Assembly: GCF_002917885.1 (NCBI RefSeq)
Contig: NZ_PQNY01000005.1
Span: forward strand, 113,555 to 177,554
Origin: Flavobacterium croceum DSM 17960
Lineage (GTDB): Bacteria; Bacteroidota; Bacteroidia; Flavobacteriales; Flavobacteriaceae
Direction: 5' to 3'
Length of the DNA: 64,000 nucleotides
The notes beneath the pieces are model-generated. The model had not been told where the DNA came from and did no database searches. It saw only the letters and a program-made list of their open reading frames with translations. Positions 26,530 through 35,789 of this stretch are shown one piece after another. A program made the translations under genes and the position numbers. Position 1 is the stretch's first letter, and each line of letters begins with the position of its first letter.

Positions 26530-29067
26530 ATGATACATACTTACAGCATTACCGGAATGACTTGCGATGGTTGTCGCTCTAAAGTCGAGAAAGCATTGAA
26601 TACTATTGATGGTATTGAAGCAAAAGTTTCATTAAACCCACCAGTGGCCACAATTACTATGGATAAACACATACCAACAACACAGTTGCAGGAAGCGTTG
26701 ACAGCCGTTGGAAAATACACCATAGAAATGACTAATGGTAAAATCAACGAGCATGCACCAACCGGAGAGACCTCCGAAAAATCATGTTGCTCCACGCATT
26801 CCCACGATCATAAAAAAGAGACTATTATAACAACCAATACACAAAGAAAGTATTATTGTCCAATGCATTGTGAAGGCGAAAAAGTATACGACAAAGCAGG
26901 CGACTGTCCTGTATGTGGAATGGATTTAGTTAAAGCACCTGAACTAACTGACAGCAAATCATTATACACTTGTCCTATGCATCCTGAAGTAATTCAAGAA
27001 GGGCCAGGTTCATGTCCTATTTGCGGAATGGATTTAATACCCATGAATCCAAGCGAAAGCGAAGATCAAAGGACTTATAAAGACTTGGTTAAGAAAATGA
27101 AAATAGCGGTAGTATTTACAGTTCCTGTTTTCGCCATTGCCATGATTGAAATGGCACACAATAATCCTTTATTGCAACTAATGGATGCGGACAAATGGAA
27201 CTGGGTACAGCTTATTTTATCTCTTCCTGTTGTTTTTTATGCCTGTTGGGTATTTTTTGTCCGCGCCTGGAAATCAATTATTACTTGGAATCTCAATATG
27301 TTCACACTCATCGGAATTGGAACGGGAGTGGCATTTTTATTTAGTTTAGTCGGAATGTTTTTTCCGGATATTTTTCCAAGTGAATTTAAAACAGAACACG
27401 GAACTGTATTATTATACTTCGAAGCTACAACAGTTATTCTGACTTTAGTTTTGTTAGGACAATTACTCGAAGCAAGGGCACACAGTCAAACGAGCGGCGC
27501 AATTAAAGAATTATTAAAACTCGCACCAACCGAAGCTACTTTAGTAGTTGATGGCGGCGATAAAGTAATTTCTATCCACGATATCAAAAAAGGCGATTTA
27601 TTGAGGGTAAAACCCGGAGATAAAATTCCGGTTGACGGAAAAATAACCGATGGTGAAAGTAGTATCGATGAAGCCATGATTACCGGCGAACCAATACCTG
27701 TTGATAAGAAGAAAGGCGATAACGTAATTTCCGGAACAATAAACGGAAACAAATCTTTTGTAATGGTTGCCGAAAAAGTGGGTTCAGAAACCCTGCTTTC
27801 TCAAATCGTGCAAATGGTTAATGATGCTTCACGTTCCAGAGCACCAATTCAAAAGTTAGCAGATAGTATATCCAAATACTTTGTGCCAATTGTGGTTATC
27901 ATATCAGTAATAACATTTTTTGTTTGGACAAAATTTGGTCCCGAACCGGCCTTAGTCTATGGTTTTATAAATGCAATTGCTGTATTAATCATAGCCTGTC
28001 CTTGTGCTCTGGGTCTGGCAACTCCCATGTCAGTAATGGTTGGTGTTGGCAAAGGAGCACAATCAGGCGTTTTAATAAAGAATGCTGAGGCTTTAGAGAA
28101 CATGAATAAGGTTAATGTTTTAATTACCGATAAAACAGGAACCATCACCGAAGGAAAACCATCTGTCGAAAAAATTTATGCATCCAATAACAACGATAGT
28201 GACTTATTGCAAAGCATTGCTTCCTTAAACCAATATAGTGAACATCCATTGGCACAAGCTGTGGTAATTTATGCCAAAACAAAATCCATTTCTTTAATCG
28301 AAGTAAAAGATTTTGAAGCCGTTGCCGGAAAGGGTGTTATAGGAACAGTGACTAATAAAAAAGTGGCATTAGGCAATAAAAAACTAATGGAGCAAGTCAA
28401 GGCAACAGTTTCTGACGATTTAGATAACAAAATAATTACCGAACAAAAATTAGGTAAAACGGTTTCATACATAGCCATTGATGGAGTTGCTGTTGGTTTT
28501 GTATCAATTACAGATGCTATTAAAACTTCTAGCAGAGACGCAATAAAAGAATTAATGCAACAGGGTGTCGAGGTAATCATGATGACTGGTGACAATTTTA
28601 ATACAGCCAAAGCAGTTGCTGATGAATTGGGATTAACAACTTATAAAGCAGGATGTTTACCCGAAGACAAACTCAAAGAAATTAAAAAAATACAAGCCGA
28701 AGGCAAAATTGTGGCCATGGCAGGCGATGGTATAAACGACGCACCGGCATTAGCCCAAGCTAATATTGGAATTGCAATGGGAACTGGAACAGATGTCGCT
28801 ATAGAAAGTGCCAAAATAACTTTAGTCAAAGGAGATTTACAAGGCATTGTAAAAGCTAAGAATTTAAGCCATGCTGTTATGAGAAATATTAAGCAAAATC
28901 TATTTTTTGCCTTTTTCTATAATGTATTGGGAGTACCAATCGCAGCTGGAGTTTTATATCCTGTTTTCGGTATTTTACTATCTCCTATGATTGCAGCTTT
29001 AGCAATGTCTTTCAGCTCTGTATCCGTAATTGTAAATGCATTAAGATTAAGAAGTTTAAAACTCTAA
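26530..29067 (+). CDS. copA: Copper-exporting P-type ATPase CopA with HMA and two HMBD domains
   Basis: This is an 845-residue P1B-1 ATPase. It has an HMA domain (about residues 1-68, GMTCDGC with C12 and C15), a His/Cys linker, then two HMBD zinc-ribbon-like segments (about 110-140 and 148-176; CPMHCEG...CPVCGMDL and CPMHPEV...CPICGMDL). The core follows: CPC at 490-492, phosphorylated D534 in DKTGT, the SEHP motif, and MTGDN and GDGINDAP hinge motifs. The last helices read YNVLGVPIAAG and MSFSSVSVIVNALRLR, as in Cu(I) pumps. It exports Cu(I) to the periplasm, where the oxidase and Cus pump act. Control by the adjacent AraC protein is likely. Confidence 0.95.
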   Translation: MIHTYSITGMTCDGCRSKVEKALNTIDGIEAKVSLNPPVATITMDKHIPTTQLQEALTAVGKYTIEMTNGKINEHAPTGETSEKSCCSTHSHDHKKETIITTNTQRKYYCPMHCEGEKVYDKAGDCPVCGMDLVKAPELTDSKSLYTCPMHPEVIQEGPGSCPICGMDLIPMNPSESEDQRTYKDLVKKMKIAVVFTVPVFAIAMIEMAHNNPLLQLMDADKWNWVQLILSLPVVFYACWVFFVRAWKSIITWNLNMFTLIGIGTGVAFLFSLVGMFFPDIFPSEFKTEHGTVLLYFEATTVILTLVLLGQLLEARAHSQTSGAIKELLKLAPTEATLVVDGGDKVISIHDIKKGDLLRVKPGDKIPVDGKITDGESSIDEAMITGEPIPVDKKKGDNVISGTINGNKSFVMVAEKVGSETLLSQIVQMVNDASRSRAPIQKLADSISKYFVPIVVIISVITFFVWTKFGPEPALVYGFINAIAVLIIACPCALGLATPMSVMVGVGKGAQSGVLIKNAEALENMNKVNVLITDKTGTITEGKPSVEKIYASNNNDSDLLQSIASLNQYSEHPLAQAVVIYAKTKSISLIEVKDFEAVAGKGVIGTVTNKKVALGNKKLMEQVKATVSDDLDNKIITEQKLGKTVSYIAIDGVAVGFVSITDAIKTSSRDAIKELMQQGVEVIMMTGDNFNTAKAVADELGLTTYKAGCLPEDKLKEIKKIQAEGKIVAMAGDGINDAPALAQANIGIAMGTGTDVAIESAKITLVKGDLQGIVKAKNLSHAVMRNIKQNLFFAFFYNVLGVPIAAGVLYPVFGILLSPMIAALAMSFSSVSVIVNALRLRSLKL

Positions 29068-29085
29068 TAAAAAATAATAAAAAGA

Positions 29086-29694
29086 ATGAAAATAGCAAAT
29101 AATATAGATAAATTCGGAACAATTGGTATGTTCTTCACAGCAATATTTTCACCTTGTTGCTTTCCACTTTTTGCATTTGCAGCATCTGCTTTAGGTTTAG
29201 GTAGTTTTGAACTTTTTGGCGGATGGACGATGTGGATTTTTCAAGGTATGGTTCTAGTTTCTGTTATTGGTTTTTTTATTTCCTATCATAGGCATAAAAG
29301 TCTATATCCTTTATTAATAGCAATTCCAAGTACATTGGTCATTTTTTACAGCTATTATTTTTGCAATAATGATTATCAAGTATATTTTTTATATGCTGGT
29401 ATGTTTGGGCTTCTTATTGCTTCAATAGTTAATTATTACAGAAATAAACTTCATAATGGTTGCGACACATGTACCATCTACAATGGTAAATTAGTAGAAC
29501 TAAAATCAAAAATTACATGTCCAAATTGCGGTCATAAAAAAGAGGAAATAATGCCTACAAATGCCTGCGAGTTTTTTTATGAATGTGAAAATTGTAAAAA
29601 AAGATTACGTCCATTAGAAGGGGATTGTTGTGTATACTGTAGTTACGGAAGTGTAAAATGCCCGCCAATTCAAGTTGGAACTGGTTGTTGTTAA
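29086..29694 (+). CDS. MerC-like membrane protein fused to a GDCCVxC metal-binding domain
   Basis: This is a 202-residue protein. Residues 1 to about 120 contain four membrane helices, with SPCCFPLFAFAASALGLG early on, the MerC-type CC pair. Residues about 125-202 are a soluble Cys-rich domain with CDTC, CPNCGHKKEE, CENCKK, then GDCCVYCSYGSVKCPP and a terminal GCC. This matches the GDCCVxC-domain proteins, some of which are selenoproteins; here ordinary Cys codons are used. MerC transports Hg(II) or other thiophilic ions across the inner membrane. The fusion suggests capture of the ion by the soluble domain. It lies between copA and the oxidase gene. Confidence 0.82.
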   Translation: MKIANNIDKFGTIGMFFTAIFSPCCFPLFAFAASALGLGSFELFGGWTMWIFQGMVLVSVIGFFISYHRHKSLYPLLIAIPSTLVIFYSYYFCNNDYQVYFLYAGMFGLLIASIVNYYRNKLHNGCDTCTIYNGKLVELKSKITCPNCGHKKEEIMPTNACEFFYECENCKKRLRPLEGDCCVYCSYGSVKCPPIQVGTGCC

Positions 29695-29711
29695 AATATA
29701 AAATATTACTT

Positions 29712-31961
29712 ATGAAAATTAAATTATCAATTCTTATAGCATTTACTACATTAAGTATAACTGCTCAAAAAATAGTACGATACGATTTATACGTTCGCGA
29801 TACTATTGTCAATTATTCTGGTAAAGAAAAAAGAGCCATAGCAGTTAATGGTCAAATTCCAATGCCAACACTAACGTTTACCGAAGGTGATATTGCCGAA
29901 ATTTATGTACACAACGAATTAAAAGAAAGCACATCGTTACATTGGCACGGACTATTTTTACCTAATAAAGAAGATGGTGTACCAAATTTAACGCAAATGC
30001 CTATCAAACCCGGAACAATTCATAAATACACTTTCCCAATCATACAAAACGGAACACATTGGTATCACAGTCATTCGGGTTTACAAGAACAAATCGGTAT
30101 GTATGGAATGTTCATCATGAACAAAAAACAAAATGATAAAACATTTCGAAAAGGAATAGATGATTTACCAACTGTTCCAGTAATTTTAAGTGAATGGACC
30201 GATTTAAAACCCGAAAACATTCATCGAATGTTACACAACGCAACCGATTGGTTTGCCATCAAAAAAGGCACAACACAAAGTTATGCGGAAGCTATTAGGC
30301 AAGGTCATTTCAAAACAAAAATTGCCAACGAATGGAAACGAATGAACGCAATGGATGTAAGCGATGTATATTATGACAAGTTTCTAATTAATGGTAAAAA
30401 TGAAAACCAATTATCGCAATTTAAAGGTGGTGATAAAGTTCGATTGCGAATAGCAAATGGCGGTGCTTCATCTTATTTTTGGTTGACTTATGCTGGTGGA
30501 AAAATTACGGTTGTAGCTAGTGATGGTAACGATGTTGAACCAGTTGAAGTTGATCGATTATTGATTGCAGTATCAGAAACCTATGATGTTATTGTTACAA
30601 TTCCTGCCGATAATACTTCCTACGAATTTTTAGCAACTCCAGAAGATAGAACTAAATCAACTTCATTATACATTGGCAATGGCATCAAACAATTAATTGC
30701 TCCTTTACCTAAATTAAAATATTTTGAAGGTATGAAAATGATGAATGGCATGATGAAAATGAACGGCGACTTGGACGATATGGGAATGAGTATGTCCTTA
30801 AACCAAATGGATATGAATGTAGTAATGTATCCAGAAATAACTGGTGCTACAAATGCAAAAAACAAAGAAAATGAGAGTAGTATGGAAATGAAAAATGACC
30901 ATTCCAACCATAATCAAAATCAATACAATGCCAATAAGCTATCTAGTATTACAACACTCAACTATGCAATGCTAAAAGCAACTGATAAAACGACATTACC
31001 CAAAGATGCACCAGTAAAAGAACTTCGTTTTGAGCTTACAGGAAATATGAACCGATACGTTTGGAGTTTAGACAATAAAGTAGTTTCTGAAACCGATAAA
31101 ATACTTATAAAAAAAGGAGAAAATATTAGAATTACGCTTTACAACGGTTCCATGATGCGTCATCCAATGCACTTGCATGGTCATGATTTCAGAATTATTA
31201 ATGGTCAAGAAGAGTTTGCGCCTTTAAAAAATGTAATGGATCTAATGCCAATGGAAACAAATATTATTGAATTCAATGCAAATGTTGAAGGCGATTGGTT
31301 TTTTCATTGTCATATTTTATACCACATGATGGCAGGTATGGGAAGAGTTTTTACCTACGAAAACCAAGCTCCAAATCCACTTATTCCAAATCCCAAATTA
31401 GCACAAAGAAAATTATTTGCCGATGATAGAGCTTTTCACATTATGGCTGAAAATGATTTTGCAACCAACGGAAATGATGGTGAGGCAATGTATCAATCTA
31501 CACGATGGAGCATTGGTACTGAATGGAGATTGGGATATAATGATATGCACGGTTATGAAACCGAAACCCACATTGGTAGATATATTGGCAAAATGCAATG
31601 GATAATGCCGTTTATAGGTTTTGACGCTAGATACAGAAAAATGGGTATCGACCAACAGGAACAAAACCTTTTTGGTCAAACCAATACAAAAGATAAACGA
31701 ACTGTTTTTAGTGCAGGTATTAATTACACTTTACCTATGCTTATAATGGCACAAGCTGAAGTATTTTCAGATGGAAAATTTAGATTACAATTGGAACGCA
31801 AAGAAATACCTGTTTCCAAAAGGGTCCGGATGGGATTCATGGTAAATACAGATAAAGAGTATATGGTTGATACACGATACATAATTGGAAAAAATGTAAA
31901 TGTCAGAGCACACTATGACAGTGATATGGGATTGGGTATAGGTGCTGGTTTAAATTACTAA
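29712..31961 (+). CDS. Multicopper oxidase (CopA/PcoA-like) fused to a CopB-like barrel domain
   Basis: This is a 749-residue secreted protein (signal peptide ending ITAQ). Residues about 20-560 are a three-cupredoxin multicopper oxidase with all four copper motifs: HWHG, HWYHSHS, HPMHLHGHDF and HCHILYHMMAGM. A Met-rich insert (about 340-375) is the Cu(I)-binding region known in PcoA and CueO. Residues about 570-749 are beta-strand rich (RWSIGTEWRLGYNDM, FSAGINYTLPMLIMAQAEVF, MGLGIGAGLNY) and resemble CopB/PcoB outer-membrane barrels. It oxidises Cu(I) to less toxic Cu(II). I start at ATG 29712 because the signal peptide begins there. Confidence 0.9.
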   Translation: MKIKLSILIAFTTLSITAQKIVRYDLYVRDTIVNYSGKEKRAIAVNGQIPMPTLTFTEGDIAEIYVHNELKESTSLHWHGLFLPNKEDGVPNLTQMPIKPGTIHKYTFPIIQNGTHWYHSHSGLQEQIGMYGMFIMNKKQNDKTFRKGIDDLPTVPVILSEWTDLKPENIHRMLHNATDWFAIKKGTTQSYAEAIRQGHFKTKIANEWKRMNAMDVSDVYYDKFLINGKNENQLSQFKGGDKVRLRIANGGASSYFWLTYAGGKITVVASDGNDVEPVEVDRLLIAVSETYDVIVTIPADNTSYEFLATPEDRTKSTSLYIGNGIKQLIAPLPKLKYFEGMKMMNGMMKMNGDLDDMGMSMSLNQMDMNVVMYPEITGATNAKNKENESSMEMKNDHSNHNQNQYNANKLSSITTLNYAMLKATDKTTLPKDAPVKELRFELTGNMNRYVWSLDNKVVSETDKILIKKGENIRITLYNGSMMRHPMHLHGHDFRIINGQEEFAPLKNVMDLMPMETNIIEFNANVEGDWFFHCHILYHMMAGMGRVFTYENQAPNPLIPNPKLAQRKLFADDRAFHIMAENDFATNGNDGEAMYQSTRWSIGTEWRLGYNDMHGYETETHIGRYIGKMQWIMPFIGFDARYRKMGIDQQEQNLFGQTNTKDKRTVFSAGINYTLPMLIMAQAEVFSDGKFRLQLERKEIPVSKRVRMGFMVNTDKEYMVDTRYIIGKNVNVRAHYDSDMGLGIGAGLNY

Positions 31962-31997
31962 AAATCACATAGATAAAACATTAAAGCAAGTAATAAA

Positions 31998-32846
31998 TTG
32001 AACGTAAAAATTAATCAATTACTAACTGATTTAAACGAGCAACTAAATTTCACCGATTTAGAAATCGACGATCCTATAAAGCGATGCGAAAATGCTATTG
32101 ATATAATTCTAAAATCAATGCAAAAATTAAAATTATTATTCGAAAAAGAAAAGAACAAATCACAAGATTATGAAGTAGATTTCTTTAAAAATGTCAAGCC
32201 AAAATTTACTTCTAAATTAATTTTTTACAATGCCGTTTTTAAAATTGAAACAAAGAAACCACATGGTGGAGAACGAATTATCAAAAAATACCTTAATAAC
32301 GAACTAGATAAACTTAAAAGATATTTTGATAGCAATTTAGACTTCTACAGATACTACAGAACAGGAAGTAGCTACTTGGATCACAAATATTTTGTGCGTG
32401 GAAAGTTTGATGTAAAATTGGCTTTAGACAGTTTTTATTTTGAAGCAGATCATACATTTTCTACCTCGCATGATTTTAAAGTAGCAAAGATTTTGGCGCA
32501 CGATTTAATTCAAGTTTATCTAGAAGATAAATTATTGATTATGGAAAATAAAGACCCAAAGGAAAAATCACAAGTTCAACCGAAGGTGAAGCAAACTTGG
32601 ACTGGCTCTAAAGTCGCATTAATAGAGCTTTTATATGCCTTGCATACCGAAGGTGTGTTCAACAATGGAGCATCAGACTTAAAAGATATTGCAGAATATT
32701 TAGAAGTAGTGTTTGATATTGATTTAGGGCAGTATCACAGGGCTTTTCTTGAAATCAGAGTTAGAAAATCTGACCAAACAAAATTTCTAAACTCACTTAA
32801 AGAAAAATTAGTGAAGAGAATGGAAAATACAGACGACCTACCTTAA
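31998..32846 (+). CDS. rteC: RteC-family regulator of an integrative conjugative element
   Basis: This is a 282-residue protein matching RteC, which in Bacteroides CTnDOT activates excision genes. The central block (YYRTGSSYLDHKYFVRG) and the C-terminal winged-helix part (KVALIELLYALHTEGVFNNGASDLKDIAEYLE) are typical. The start is TTG at 31998; no in-frame ATG occurs near enough to preserve the N-terminal domain. It lies at the junction between metal cargo and element backbone, with an excisionase-like gene next. This supports the view that the whole left part is an integrated element. Confidence 0.88.
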   Translation: MNVKINQLLTDLNEQLNFTDLEIDDPIKRCENAIDIILKSMQKLKLLFEKEKNKSQDYEVDFFKNVKPKFTSKLIFYNAVFKIETKKPHGGERIIKKYLNNELDKLKRYFDSNLDFYRYYRTGSSYLDHKYFVRGKFDVKLALDSFYFEADHTFSTSHDFKVAKILAHDLIQVYLEDKLLIMENKDPKEKSQVQPKVKQTWTGSKVALIELLYALHTEGVFNNGASDLKDIAEYLEVVFDIDLGQYHRAFLEIRVRKSDQTKFLNSLKEKLVKRMENTDDLP

Positions 32847-32880
32847 TCCCAGCAAATACAATACTTTTAATAAAAATCTA

Positions 32881-32904
32881 TCACAACTTGTGATTGACTT
32901 GTGA
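32881..32904 (+). promoter_or_regulatory. Candidate operator: TCACAA-C-TTGTGA palindrome plus a third half-site
   Basis: Bases 32881-32893 form a perfect palindrome of TCACAA and TTGTGA around one C. A further TTGTGA occurs at 32899-32904, 11 bp (one helix turn) after the previous one. A weak -7-like box (ATTTTG then TACC) follows at about 32933, before the ATG at 32960. The site is well placed for control of the excisionase-like gene. Confidence 0.5.
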
Positions 32905-32959
32905 TTTAAAACCAATCAAAACCCACAATTTTGTACCATAACAATCTAAAACATCAGTT

Positions 32960-33253
32960 ATGGCAATCGAAGTTATTACTCGCGAAGACTTAAACGAATT
33001 CCGAACACTCCTTCTTTCGGATTTAAACGCAATTTTTAATTCAAAACCGCAACAGCAAAAACAATGGCTCAAATCTTCTGAAGTCCGAAAGCTGTTAAAC
33101 ATTTCTCCAGGAACTTTACAAAACCTACGAGTAAACGGAACAATCACTTACACAAAAGTTGGAGGTATCCTTTACTACGCCAGTTCTGATTTAGAGAAAG
33201 TTCTAGAAATCAATAAGGTTGAAGCAACTCCTAATCTATTCAATCGTAAATAA
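32960..33253 (+). CDS. Excisionase-like helix-turn-helix DNA-binding protein
   Basis: This is a 97-residue protein. Its second half is a MerR-like HTH_17 domain: WLKSSEVRKLLNISPGTLQN, then LRVNGTITYTKVGGILYYASSDLEKVL. This family is widespread beside integrases and rteC in Bacteroidota elements and acts as excisionase or local regulator. The N-terminal half is a short helical region. It is 8 bases upstream of the replication-initiator-like gene. A palindromic operator candidate lies directly upstream. Confidence 0.88.
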   Translation: MAIEVITREDLNEFRTLLLSDLNAIFNSKPQQQKQWLKSSEVRKLLNISPGTLQNLRVNGTITYTKVGGILYYASSDLEKVLEINKVEATPNLFNRK

Positions 33254-33261
33254 AGCAAAAG

Positions 33262-34161
33262 ATGAATTATATAAAACATCTAACAGGTTTTTTCGAGAAA
33301 GTAGCTATTGACAAAATGCTCAACCCAACACACGTAAGTTTATATATGTCGTTATTTCAATTTTGGAATTGCAATCGGTTCAAAAATCCAATCAGCATTT
33401 CTCGTGATGAAGTAATGCGAATAAGCAAAATTAGTTCAAAAGCAACCTATCACAAATGCTTAAAGAATTTACATTCATTGGGATACATCAATTACGAACC
33501 ATCTTACAATCCGTTTAAAGGAAGCCACGTTTACTTGTTCAATTTTTCAGATGATTTAAAGCCAATTCCCAAAAGCGAAAAAACAACTACACCAAATAAT
33601 GAACCTGTTTTTGAACTAGTTAATGAACAAGTAGTGAACAAGCTTTATACTGGTAGTGGTACAACTAATGAAACAGGTAGTGAACAAGCTCTAGTACCTT
33701 ATATAAACAATACAAACATACCAAACATTTCAAACGATTTAAAGATTGTAAACTTGGACGAGCAAGAAAAAAATTTTGAAATTGAAGATGAGTTTTTAAA
33801 AAACGATGCTCTCGAAGAAAAAGAAAAAAGTTCCGCCAAAAAAGAAAAAGATGAAATTGATGATTTTGTCATACCGAGCGCAGTCGAGGTAGCTGATTTT
33901 AAAAATGCAAAGCCAACAATCGAAAATGTCAAAGCTTATTTTCTTGAACAAAACTTTCCAGATCTCGAAGCTATTAAGTTTTTCAATTACTTCTCTAGTA
34001 ACGGTTGGTTAGTCGGAGGCAAAACACCAATGGTCGATTGGCAAGCCGCAGCACAAAATTGGATATTAAACGCACCTAAATTCATTTCAAATGAGCCACA
34101 ATCCAACAGAGCAAAACACCTCAACACAGGAACAGATAAAGACTATTCAGAGCCACTTTAA
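33262..34161 (+). CDS. Replication-initiator/replisome-organiser-like protein
   Basis: This is a 299-residue protein. The N-terminal winged-helix-like region (about residues 1-100; NPTHVSLYMSLFQFW, then SISRDEVMRISKISSKATYHKCLKNL) resembles phage/plasmid initiators. A long charged linker is rich in Glu, Lys and Asn (about 105-215). The C-terminal domain (about 220-285) reads FFNYFSSNGW...DWQAAAQNWI, the pattern of phage replisome organisers that recruit the helicase loader. The DnaC-like ATPase gene downstream fits this. It probably supports replication of the excised element. No iterons are seen nearby. Confidence 0.72.
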   Translation: MNYIKHLTGFFEKVAIDKMLNPTHVSLYMSLFQFWNCNRFKNPISISRDEVMRISKISSKATYHKCLKNLHSLGYINYEPSYNPFKGSHVYLFNFSDDLKPIPKSEKTTTPNNEPVFELVNEQVVNKLYTGSGTTNETGSEQALVPYINNTNIPNISNDLKIVNLDEQEKNFEIEDEFLKNDALEEKEKSSAKKEKDEIDDFVIPSAVEVADFKNAKPTIENVKAYFLEQNFPDLEAIKFFNYFSSNGWLVGGKTPMVDWQAAAQNWILNAPKFISNEPQSNRAKHLNTGTDKDYSEPL

Positions 34162-34235
34162 GCTGAACTTGTTTCAGCTTCTCGGTCATTGCAAGGAAAG
34201 AATCAATCTCACTTTGCGAGCCTTTCGACCCGAGA
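34160..34235 (+). repeat. Copy of a dispersed Bacteroidota intergenic repeat with hairpin
   Basis: AAGCTGAA (34160-34167) and TTCAGCTT (34173-34180) form a perfect 8-bp hairpin starting at the stop codon of the upstream gene. It is followed by TCTCGGTCATTGC and later CAATCTCACTTTGCGAG, a combination I know as common non-coding repeat DNA in Flavobacteria. Confidence 0.5.
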
Positions 34236-34284
34236 CCAAAGGTCGAATTGACGAAGTAAAATCCTTGCGGTTAAATCCTAAACT

Positions 34285-34911
34285 ATGGAAACAGAAATAA
34301 AAACACACTATAACTACCAAGAAGTTATCCTTTGGCTTGAAAACAAGGGCATCGAACTCTACGGAAATCACTTCAAAATCCTTGAAACAGATTATCCAAT
34401 AATTTACAAATTAATCGCTTATTTTCTAAAAGACGAAGCAACTTGTTTTCAATACAACATCAACCTAAACAAAGGAATTTTACTTTCTGGTCCAGTTGGT
34501 TGTGGCAAAACATCACTAATGAATTTGATGAAATACTTAACACCAACAGAACATAAATATTTTGTAAAACCGTGTAGAGACATCAGCTTTGAATTTATCC
34601 AAGATGGCTACCAAATCATCCATAAATACAGCAAAGGGAAACTATATGAATCAGAACCCAAAACAATATGCTTTGACGATTTAGGAACAGAAAATAACCT
34701 AAAATACTACGGAAACGAATGCAATGTAATGGCAGAAATTCTATTAAGTCGCTATGATATTTTCACAACTAAAAAAATTCAAACGCATATTACTACAAAT
34801 CTTTCGGCAAGTGAAATCGAAACTCAATACGGAAATCGTGTCCGCAGTCGAATGAGAGAATTATGCAATTTAATAGCCTATGATAGAAGTTCAATTGACA
34901 AACGAAAATAA
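34285..34911 (+). CDS. DnaC-like AAA+ ATPase (probable helicase loader)
   Basis: This is a 208-residue ATPase with Walker A GPVGCGKTS (about residues 68-76), Walker B TICFDDLG (about 128-135), sensor-1-like THITTNLS and the arginine-finger region GNRVRSRMRE. It resembles DnaC/IstB-type loaders found with initiator genes on Bacteroidota mobile elements. With the preceding gene it would form the element's replication module. A short second copy of its last codons, in degraded form, lies just downstream (34953-35007). Confidence 0.82.
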   Translation: METEIKTHYNYQEVILWLENKGIELYGNHFKILETDYPIIYKLIAYFLKDEATCFQYNINLNKGILLSGPVGCGKTSLMNLMKYLTPTEHKYFVKPCRDISFEFIQDGYQIIHKYSKGKLYESEPKTICFDDLGTENNLKYYGNECNVMAEILLSRYDIFTTKKIQTHITTNLSASEIETQYGNRVRSRMRELCNLIAYDRSSIDKRK

Positions 34912-34952
34912 ATTGCATAATCACGTACACCAAAAAAGCAATAGACAAAGCG

Positions 34953-35007
34953 TGAGTAAATGTTCAATTTAATTGCTTACGAAAAAACTATAAAAGACAA
35001 ACGATGA
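34953..35007 (+). pseudogene. Remnant of the 3' end of a second DnaC-like ATPase gene
   Basis: Read in frame, this stretch encodes KRE, a stop, then MFNLIAYEKTIKDKR and a stop. That parallels the last residues of the ATPase at 34285 (RELCNLIAYDRSSIDKRK). The remnant's stop codon overlaps the ATG of the next gene as ATGA. It suggests that the intact ATPase gene replaced an earlier, related one by recombination, leaving the old tail behind. Confidence 0.6.
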
Positions 35008-35618
35008 ACCAAATAACCAACTTCTGGAACCACTTCAAAGAAAGTAACTTCGTTTTTCTATTGTTGAACGAAATACCTAAAGACGAACTAAAAATACATT
35101 TCGATAAGTTAATTTATCTACTCCACCAATATAATAAAGATCTTGACCTAATCATAAAAAACAAAAAAAAAGGCGCAGAACTAATCATCACAGCAAATGG
35201 TAATCCTTATCTTTTCAAAGAAGTAGAATTACTGATACATTATGCTCCAGTTGTAGAACGTTGGAAAATTATTGCATTTCTTCAACCCGAAACCAACCTC
35301 ACCAACTACCAAAATGGAACTGATAAACCTTTGGAATATTACGGTATCACTTTACGAATAAGCGAAATGTATTTCATCCCATTAGAAAACCCAAATAAAC
35401 CAACCGATTTAGGTATAAAAGTGTTACTCAAAAACTATATAGTGCATAAAGACAATCCAAGACTTCGAGAAGCAGTTTACGTGCATATCGAGCATTTAAT
35501 CGGAGAAAAAGCTTTTGCTAATGATATTGCATTTATTGAGATAGGGCAGTTAACTAATTGCAATGATGACTTAATCGAGTTATATAAAATGTCAAATATT
35601 ATTACACCAAAAATGTAA
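35004..35618 (+). CDS. Hypothetical cytosolic protein of the mobile element
   Basis: This is a 204-residue protein without signal peptide or membrane segments. It is alpha/beta, with GAELIITANGNPYLFKEVELLIHYAP and ERWKIIAFLQPE as its best conserved-looking blocks. I recognise no family. Its ATG overlaps the stop codon of the ATPase remnant, so it once followed an ATPase gene in an overlapping pair. It is the last gene before the defence cargo and is separated from it by 170 bases. Confidence 0.65.
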   Translation: MNQITNFWNHFKESNFVFLLLNEIPKDELKIHFDKLIYLLHQYNKDLDLIIKNKKKGAELIITANGNPYLFKEVELLIHYAPVVERWKIIAFLQPETNLTNYQNGTDKPLEYYGITLRISEMYFIPLENPNKPTDLGIKVLLKNYIVHKDNPRLREAVYVHIEHLIGEKAFANDIAFIEIGQLTNCNDDLIELYKMSNIITPKM

Positions 35619-35789
35619 TATATTTAAATTCTGCCAAAATGTAATTTTAACTTTCAAAAGGTTAATTTGGCATAGTGAAACTGACAACAAAACTGACAAT
35701 TTGTCTAAAAATCAAATATTTAAGAATAACTAGTAAACATTAACATTCTAGGAATGATTTTTGACTTTTTAACATATTATTTGTAATAT

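Noticed and set aside
34091..34300. 69-residue frame between the initiator and ATPase genes
   Set aside because: It overlaps the end of one gene and the start of another in a different frame and translates a known dispersed repeat.
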